DNA of 16,492 nt. It comes from JBKPDV01 sp046728075 (GTDB lineage: Bacteria; Acidobacteriota; Thermoanaerobaculia; UBA5066; Gp7-AA6). The translations under genes and the position numbers were made by a program. The DNA is taken from assembly GCA_046728075.1 (NCBI GenBank), contig JBKPDV010000104.1, positions 1-16,492 on the forward strand, given 5' to 3'. Shown here one piece after another: positions 12,038 through 16,492 of the stretch; position 1 is the first letter of the stretch, and each line of letters starts with the position of its first letter. The notes beneath the pieces are model-generated. The model ran no database searches and was not told the DNA's origin. It saw only the letters and a list, made by a program, of their open reading frames with translations.

Positions 12038-14229
12038 CGAGAGGCTCTCTTCTCTCCCGCCAGCCGCGCGAAACCTTCCGCGACGGCCTTTTCCGAAGGG
12101 GTGCCGAGCAGGTTGTAGCCGCGATCGTCCGAGCGGGCGCCGCGCCCGTCGGAAAACGCCTTCCACCAGTAGACTCCCCTCCACCAGCTCTCCCGCTCGA
12201 GCGCGCGAAAGACGGCCGCGATGGAACGCGCGGCGTCACCGGGAGAGAGAGGACGACCGGTGTTTTCGTCGTGCGGGGCGAGCCAGGCTCCGCGCACCGG
12301 GGGATAGCCCGCTTCCGTGAAGAGAACCGGCTTGCCCGTACGGCGGGCAAGCTCCGCCAGCGGCGCCGCCGCCCGGCGCGCGCCCGCTTCCAGATCCGCA
12401 TCGGAAGCATTGGCGTCCGAAGACAGGGGATCGTAGAAGTCGACACCGACGGCGTCGAGCGAGTCCCAGAAGGAAACGCGGGGCGCGCCCGCGGCCCAGT
12501 TGGCGGCATACGTCAGCGTGGCTCCGGTGGCCAGGCGGACAGCGGCGATCGTCTCCATCCATTGGCGGCGCCGGCCCTCGGTTCCGACGAGCTCCGTGCC
12601 GACACAGAAGATCGCCGCACCCGACGCCTCCGCGACGAGCGCGTGGTGAACGGCGAACCGGCGATAGTTGGTGAACCAACGGCTCCACTCTTCTTCGCTC
12701 GCCATCGCGACCTCTCCCACGAAGACGCCGGGCAGCCAGATCTGCGGTTTGATCATGGCCGTCATGCCCAGGGAGCGGGCGTCCGCGACCGCTCGCACGG
12801 TGCCTTCGTCCGTCTCCCCCTGGGGGCTTCGATGGACAAAGGAGAGCTCCGGTTTCTTCGGCTCTCGCGAGAAAGCGAACGGCATCACCGAGATCGCGTT
12901 GGCCGAAAGCTTCGTGAGCTTGGAGAGGGTCTCCCGCGATTTCGGCGAGACGTAGCCGCCGGCAATCGAGTTGGACATGGCGTAGGAAATCCCGCGCAGG
13001 AACCCCGGCGGCAGCGGGCGGCGCGCCGGCGCCGCGACACGGCCGGCCGGGACGAGCTTGCCCCATCGAAGAAGCGCCTGGACGCAGGCGGCTTTGTCGC
13101 CGGTCAAAGATCGCCGGACCGACTCTTCGCCTTCGGCGCGCACCCCGGCTTCGATCCACGAGGCCGCCGTTCCGATCGCGAGAATCGGCGACGCTTCGTC
13201 GTCGGCCCGCAGGATCTGCTCGGCCGTCGGCTCGACTCCCGCGGCGCGAGCGAAGGTGGCGAATCCCGCGACCTCTCTGCCCCACCATCGCCCCGCCGCT
13301 CGGGCTCCGAGCGCGGCGAGAACCAGGGGGCGCGAAAAAAGCCGCGCGTCTTGAGCCCCCAGGGCGGCGGAAGCCAGCACCGGCGTCACGCAATCCGGCT
13401 CCAGCGGCGAGGACACGTCGATGTCGACGAGAACCTGCTCCTTCTCCCGCGAGAAGTCGGCCGGACGAGAGGAGCCGGTCGAGCGTGCCTTCGTCGAGGG
13501 ATCCGGAAAGAGCCGAACGATGATTGGCTCTGCCCGGTGAGCGGCGAGGAACCGCCGCAAGACCGGCTCCCAGCGCGAGATCGCGAAGCGCTCCGACTCC
13601 CGGAATCGCCAGACAACGCCCGCGCGCTCGACGGATTCCTGCGACCGCAGGAAGGCGGCCTGCGCCGCGATCTCGTCCCGGTCGGTCCGCCGGTCGATTG
13701 TCAGGGCGCGTCCTTCCATCGAGAACTTCCCTTCCTTGACCAGATCGCCGGACACGGCTGTGTAATCCGGAGCTTCGGACTCCTGCCAGAAGAGGCGGCG
13801 GCCGGCCAGCCTCATCGCGGCGCGCGGAGCATTTCCGAGCACGATCGACTCGGACCGTCGAGAGGGATCCGTCAGCACGATCGCATCCTCCGCTCCGCGA
13901 TACTCGTGGCCGTCGAAAACGAAGCCCTTCTCCTCGAGGCGCACGGGAAAACGGTCCAGCTTCTTGCGCATCGCCGCCGAGGCGGGCACGGTCCCGAGGA
14001 AGACGACCTCTCCTCCCGGCGGCACGGGAGCCGATTCGGCGGCGAGGTCGACGTCGATTCCGGAACGGCGGCCCCATCCGGCCATCCGCTGCATCTCGGG
14101 CAGGGAGAGCCAGGCCTCAGGAACCCTCACCACGATCCGGCGTTTCTCCTGTCCTACGGCGGCCGCGAACGCGCCGGCGAGGAGAAACAGGATCGCGACA
14201 GAGACTCTCCACCCCCGAGGTTCAACCAT
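12034..14229 (-). CDS. Exported protein with a C-terminal GH113-like TIM-barrel domain
   Basis: This 731-residue protein starts with a signal peptide (MVEPRGWRVSVAILFLLAGA, cleavage near 26). Residues about 30-400 form a region I do not recognise. Residues about 408-725 resemble glycoside hydrolase family 113 and related TIM-barrel domains: LRGISYAMSNSIAGGY (411-426), IKPQIWLPG (493-501), a likely acid/base Glu in FCVGTELVGTE (541-551), GVDFYDPL (595-602), a likely nucleophile Glu in VLFTEAGYPP (635-644), and YWWKAFSD (687-694). Characterised GH113 enzymes are beta-mannanases, but the substrate here is unknown. ATG 14229 overlaps the pyrC stop by 8 bases and has GGAGA 7 bases upstream (14241-14237). 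Its place between pyrC and an IMPase gene has no obvious metabolic logic. Confidence 0.75.
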   Translation of the reverse strand: MVEPRGWRVSVAILFLLAGAFAAAVGQEKRRIVVRVPEAWLSLPEMQRMAGWGRRSGIDVDLAAESAPVPPGGEVVFLGTVPASAAMRKKLDRFPVRLEEKGFVFDGHEYRGAEDAIVLTDPSRRSESIVLGNAPRAAMRLAGRRLFWQESEAPDYTAVSGDLVKEGKFSMEGRALTIDRRTDRDEIAAQAAFLRSQESVERAGVVWRFRESERFAISRWEPVLRRFLAAHRAEPIIVRLFPDPSTKARSTGSSRPADFSREKEQVLVDIDVSSPLEPDCVTPVLASAALGAQDARLFSRPLVLAALGARAAGRWWGREVAGFATFARAAGVEPTAEQILRADDEASPILAIGTAASWIEAGVRAEGEESVRRSLTGDKAACVQALLRWGKLVPAGRVAAPARRPLPPGFLRGISYAMSNSIAGGYVSPKSRETLSKLTKLSANAISVMPFAFSREPKKPELSFVHRSPQGETDEGTVRAVADARSLGMTAMIKPQIWLPGVFVGEVAMASEEEWSRWFTNYRRFAVHHALVAEASGAAIFCVGTELVGTEGRRRQWMETIAAVRLATGATLTYAANWAAGAPRVSFWDSLDAVGVDFYDPLSSDANASDADLEAGARRAAAPLAELARRTGKPVLFTEAGYPPVRGAWLAPHDENTGRPLSPGDAARSIAAVFRALERESWWRGVYWWKAFSDGRGARSDDRGYNLLGTPSEKAVAEGFARLAGEKRASR

Positions 14230-15520
14230 CCATGCGTCTCCACACCACCCGCCCGCCGACGACAGTCGCAACGGGAGCGCCCGTGAGCTCCCACCCCTCG
14301 AACGGCGTGTTGCGCGACAGCGAAAGAAACCGAGCGGCCTCGACTCTCCACCGGCGCCGGGGATCGAAGAGCGTCACGTCGGCCGGGGCGCCGGGCGAAA
14401 GCGTTCCCCCTGGCAGTCCGAATGCCTTCGCCGGAGAAGACGAAAAGACTTCGACGAACCGCGTCAGGGGGAGCCGACCCGACAGAACCAGCCGATCGTG
14501 AACGAGGGAGACCGCGGTTTCCAGACCCACGATGCCGAAGGGCGCCGTGTCGAAATCGACCGCCTTCTCGTCCTCATGATGCGGTGCGTGGTCGGTGGCG
14601 ACCGCGTCGATCGTTCCGTCGTTGAGCGCCGCGATCAGAGACTCCTGGTCCGCGGCCTCGCGCAGCGGAGGGTTCATCTTGGCGTTGGTCGAGAAGCCGG
14701 AGCGAGCCACTTCCTCGTCGGTGAGGATCAAGTGATGCGGGGTCACTTCGCAGGTCACGGCGATCCCGTGCCGGCGTGCCCCGCGCACGAGCTCGATCGT
14801 GCGGCCCGTCGAGACGTGGGCGACGTGGAGACGTCCATGCGAGACCTCCGCGATCAGAAGATCCCGCGCAACCGCGGCGGCCTCCGCGATCGCCGGCTGG
14901 CCCGCCAGCCCCAGACGGGTCGAGACGGCTCCCTCGTGCATCGGCGCCCCGTGGGAAAGTGTCGAGTCCTCGGCATGCTGCACGACGGGAATCCCGAAGA
15001 GGCGCGCGTGCTCGAAGGCGTGCCGCAGGAGCGACCCGTCGGAAAGCCAGCGTCCATCGTCGGAAACGGCGACCGCGCCCGCCACACGCATCTCTCCGAA
15101 TTCGGCCAATTCCTCTCCTCGCTGCCCTTTCGTGATCGCGCCGATCGGGTAGAGGCGCGTGCCGGCCTCCCCGCGGGCCTTCGCGGCGATGTATTCGGAG
15201 ATCGGGCGGCTGTCGTTGACCGGTTCGGTGTTGGGCATCGCGCACACCGCGGTGAACCCGCCGGCCGCCGCCGCCGCCAGTCCCGTCGCGATCGTCTCCG
15301 CGTACTCGCGGCCCGGCTCCCGCAGATGCGCGTGAAGGTCGATGAAGCCCGGAAACACGCAGAGACCGGCGGCCTCGAAGATCTCCACGTCGCGCGGCGG
15401 TGTTTGACCGATGCCGGCCACGAGGCCTTCTGCGAGCAGGAGGTCGGCCACCTCGTCGCGGCCCGCCGCGGGATCGATCAGACGTCCAGCTCGAATCAGG
15501 ACCGGGCGGGTCAAGTTCAA
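14222..15520 (-). CDS. pyrC: Dihydroorotase (class I)
   Basis: This 432-residue metal-dependent amidohydrolase makes dihydroorotate from N-carbamoyl-aspartate, the third step of pyrimidine synthesis. Motifs are the metal-binding DLHAHLREPG (61-70), AMPNTEPV (94-101), SDDGRW (153-158), the metal His residues in QHAED (181-185) and HVAHVSTG (232-239), substrate-binding NAKMNPPLR (279-287) and catalytic ATDHAPHHEDEK (308-319). The length suits class I bacterial PyrC. I prefer the TTG at 15520, which overlaps the pyrB TGA as TTGA and has GGGAGGGGG 4 bases upstream (15533-15525). A GTG at 15535 would add five residues but lacks a binding site. The gene is coupled to pyrB upstream and to the GH113-like gene downstream. 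Confidence 0.94.
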   Translation of the reverse strand: MNLTRPVLIRAGRLIDPAAGRDEVADLLLAEGLVAGIGQTPPRDVEIFEAAGLCVFPGFIDLHAHLREPGREYAETIATGLAAAAAGGFTAVCAMPNTEPVNDSRPISEYIAAKARGEAGTRLYPIGAITKGQRGEELAEFGEMRVAGAVAVSDDGRWLSDGSLLRHAFEHARLFGIPVVQHAEDSTLSHGAPMHEGAVSTRLGLAGQPAIAEAAAVARDLLIAEVSHGRLHVAHVSTGRTIELVRGARRHGIAVTCEVTPHHLILTDEEVARSGFSTNAKMNPPLREAADQESLIAALNDGTIDAVATDHAPHHEDEKAVDFDTAPFGIVGLETAVSLVHDRLVLSGRLPLTRFVEVFSSSPAKAFGLPGGTLSPGAPADVTLFDPRRRWRVEAARFLSLSRNTPFEGWELTGAPVATVVGGRVVWRRMDG

Positions 15521-16467
15521 GCGTCCCCCTCCCACGAATGGCCGGTCAGCAGCAGATAGAGAACGGCCATGCGCACCGCCACACCGTTGGAGACCTGTTC
15601 GAGGATCAAAGAGCGCGGCGAGTCCGCGACCTCTGAAGAAATCTCGACTCCCCTGTTCATCGGGCCGGGGTGGAGGACGACCGCATGCGGCTGAGCGCGC
15701 GCCAGCCGCGGGGCGGTCAGACCGTACCGCTTGAAGTATTCACGGGTCGAAGGGAAATAGGAGGACCCCTGCCGCTCCAGCTGCATCCGCAGCATCATCA
15801 CGGCATCCGCCCCGTCCAGCGCCGCATCGAAGTCGTGCGTCGCCTCGACCCCCATCTCGGCGAGACCCGGCGGCAGGAGCGTCGGCGGGCCGCACACGCG
15901 CACGCGCGCCCCCATCTTCGTCAGCAGCCAGATGTTGGACCGCACGACGCGCGAATGGAGGATGTCGCCGGTGATCGTCACGGTGAGCCCCGAGAGGCGG
16001 CCGAAGTGCCGGCGCAGCGTCAGCGCGTCGAGGAGAGCCTGCGTGGGATGCTCGTGGGCGCCGTCGCCGGCGTTGACGACTCCCGCCTTGAGGTTGCGCG
16101 CGAGGAAGTGGGGAACCCCCGGGGTCCCGTGGCGGATGACGATCAAGTCCGGCGACATCGCCTGAAGGTTCCTCGCCGTATCCAGCAGCGACTCCCCTTT
16201 TTCCACGGAGCTTCCCTTGGCCGCGAAGTTCAAGGAATCCGCCGAGAGCCACTTCTGCGCGGTCTCGAAAGAGAAGCGCGTGCGGGTAGAAGCCTCGAAA
16301 AAGAGATTGACGATCATTCGCCCCCGCAACGCAGGGACCTTCTTCATTTCTCGCTGGCCGATCGACGACATCGACTCGGCCGTGTCGAGGATGAGCGCGA
16401 TTTCTTCCGGGGAAAGCGGTTCGATGCCGAGGAGGTCTTTGGAACGGAGGGAACTAACGAGGTTCAA
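15517..16467 (-). CDS. pyrB: Aspartate carbamoyltransferase catalytic chain
   Basis: This 316-residue enzyme condenses carbamoyl phosphate with aspartate in the second step of pyrimidine synthesis. Motifs are the carbamoyl-phosphate loop FFEASTRTRFSFETA (56-70), SSVEKGES (86-93), GDGAHEHPTQALLD (134-147), GDILHSRVVRSN (167-178), the aspartate-binding MMLRMQLERQG (224-234) and HPGPMNRGVE (266-275). The family's usual length is about 305-320 residues, so this copy is complete. The start is the TTG at 16467; a TGA lies two codons upstream in frame, and no other start fits before the conserved SLRSKDLL. This TTG belongs to the last unit of heptad array G, and no ribosome binding site is seen. The regulatory chain PyrI is not in the window. 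Confidence 0.95.
   Translation of the reverse strand: MNLVSSLRSKDLLGIEPLSPEEIALILDTAESMSSIGQREMKKVPALRGRMIVNLFFEASTRTRFSFETAQKWLSADSLNFAAKGSSVEKGESLLDTARNLQAMSPDLIVIRHGTPGVPHFLARNLKAGVVNAGDGAHEHPTQALLDALTLRRHFGRLSGLTVTITGDILHSRVVRSNIWLLTKMGARVRVCGPPTLLPPGLAEMGVEATHDFDAALDGADAVMMLRMQLERQGSSYFPSTREYFKRYGLTAPRLARAQPHAVVLHPGPMNRGVEISSEVADSPRSLILEQVSNGVAVRMAVLYLLLTGHSWEGDA
15525..15533 (-). promoter_or_regulatory. Ribosome binding site deciding the pyrC start
   Basis: GGGAGGGGG on the minus strand lies inside the 3' end of pyrB, 4 bases before the TTG at 15520. It would be too late for the GTG at 15535, so it favours the TTG that overlaps the pyrB stop. Confidence 0.55.
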
Positions 16468-16492
16468 AGTTCAAAGTTCAAGGTTCAAGGTT
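16462..16492. repeat. Heptad repeat array G, cut by the window edge
   Basis: Two GTTCAAA (16462-16475) and two GTTCAAG (16476-16489) are followed by GTT at the edge. On the minus strand they read CTTGAAC, CTTGAAC, TTTGAAC, TTTGAAC, running directly into pyrB. The TTG start codon of pyrB is inside the last unit. Confidence 0.8.

Noticed and set aside
10902..12509. A 535-codon minus-strand frame overlapping the IMPase gene
   Set aside because: It is out of frame with both the IMPase and GH113-like genes, and its product is Arg/Ser/Pro-rich without motifs.
12271..14286. A 671-codon open frame on the plus strand opposite the GH113-like gene
   Set aside because: It is an antisense shadow of a GC-rich gene: the product is Arg/Gly/Asp-rich with no domain, while the minus strand has a signal peptide, catalytic motifs and coupled starts.
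13964..15559. A 531-codon open frame on the plus strand opposite pyrC
   Set aside because: It covers clear dihydroorotase motifs on the other strand, and its own translation is low-complexity and basic.

Overview
This is a GC-rich bacterial chromosomal window, gene-dense and with little strand bias. It codes for housekeeping and conserved accessory proteins. I see no phage, plasmid, insertion sequence, tRNA, rRNA or CRISPR array. The gene content suggests a soil or sediment type Gram-negative-like bacterium: RNase J, a Memo-like AmmeMemoRadiSam B protein, lysine 6-transaminase, a lipoprotein of stacked bacterial Ig-like domains, and overlapping pyrB-pyrC. Acidobacteriota is my best guess at low to moderate confidence, since no rRNA or other phylogenetic marker was compared.

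Layout. Positions 1-47 (-) hold the first 15 codons of a probably exported protein. Positions 126-2624 (+) carry an SPL-like radical SAM protein, a six-helix membrane protein coupled to a winged-helix regulator, and a small two-helix membrane protein. Positions 2670-5265 (-) carry RNase J and KsgA. Positions 5304-11110 (+) carry a GAF-GGDEF protein, lysine 6-transaminase, the monofunctional transglycosylase MtgA, the Ig-like lipoprotein, AmmeMemoRadiSam protein B and a small XRE regulator. Positions 11237-16467 (-) form a tightly overlapping operon, pyrB > pyrC > GH113-like exported protein > inositol-monophosphatase family protein. Every junction in it overlaps by 3-8 bases, so translation is probably coupled.

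The most unusual signal lies between the genes. Seven gaps hold short tandem repeats: 2629-2663, 4297-4414, 6447-6523, 7932-8013, 9655-9791, 10691-10797 and 16462-16492. Six of them have a strict 7-base period and the seventh has a 9-11-base period. Each locus has its own sequence, yet on one strand or the other nearly all units fit one loose pattern, YNNRRAC. Examples are TGAGGAC, TTTGGAC, CTTGAAC, TGAGAAC and TCGGGAC. At four loci the repeats form two opposed arms that can fold into a long hairpin; one contains an exact 18-base inverted repeat. They flank rnj, lat and amrB on both sides. They also run into the starts of mtgA and pyrB, and the pyrB TTG start codon is part of a repeat unit.

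A second kind of repeat, two copies of a GCGAAGC-type palindrome, sits inside the N-terminal coding region of the winged-helix regulator and is translated in two different frames. Several genes have a -10-like hexamer ending 7 bases before the start codon (126, 1203, 9862, 10832), which suggests leaderless mRNAs. Two of these have a -35 element at exactly 17 bases.
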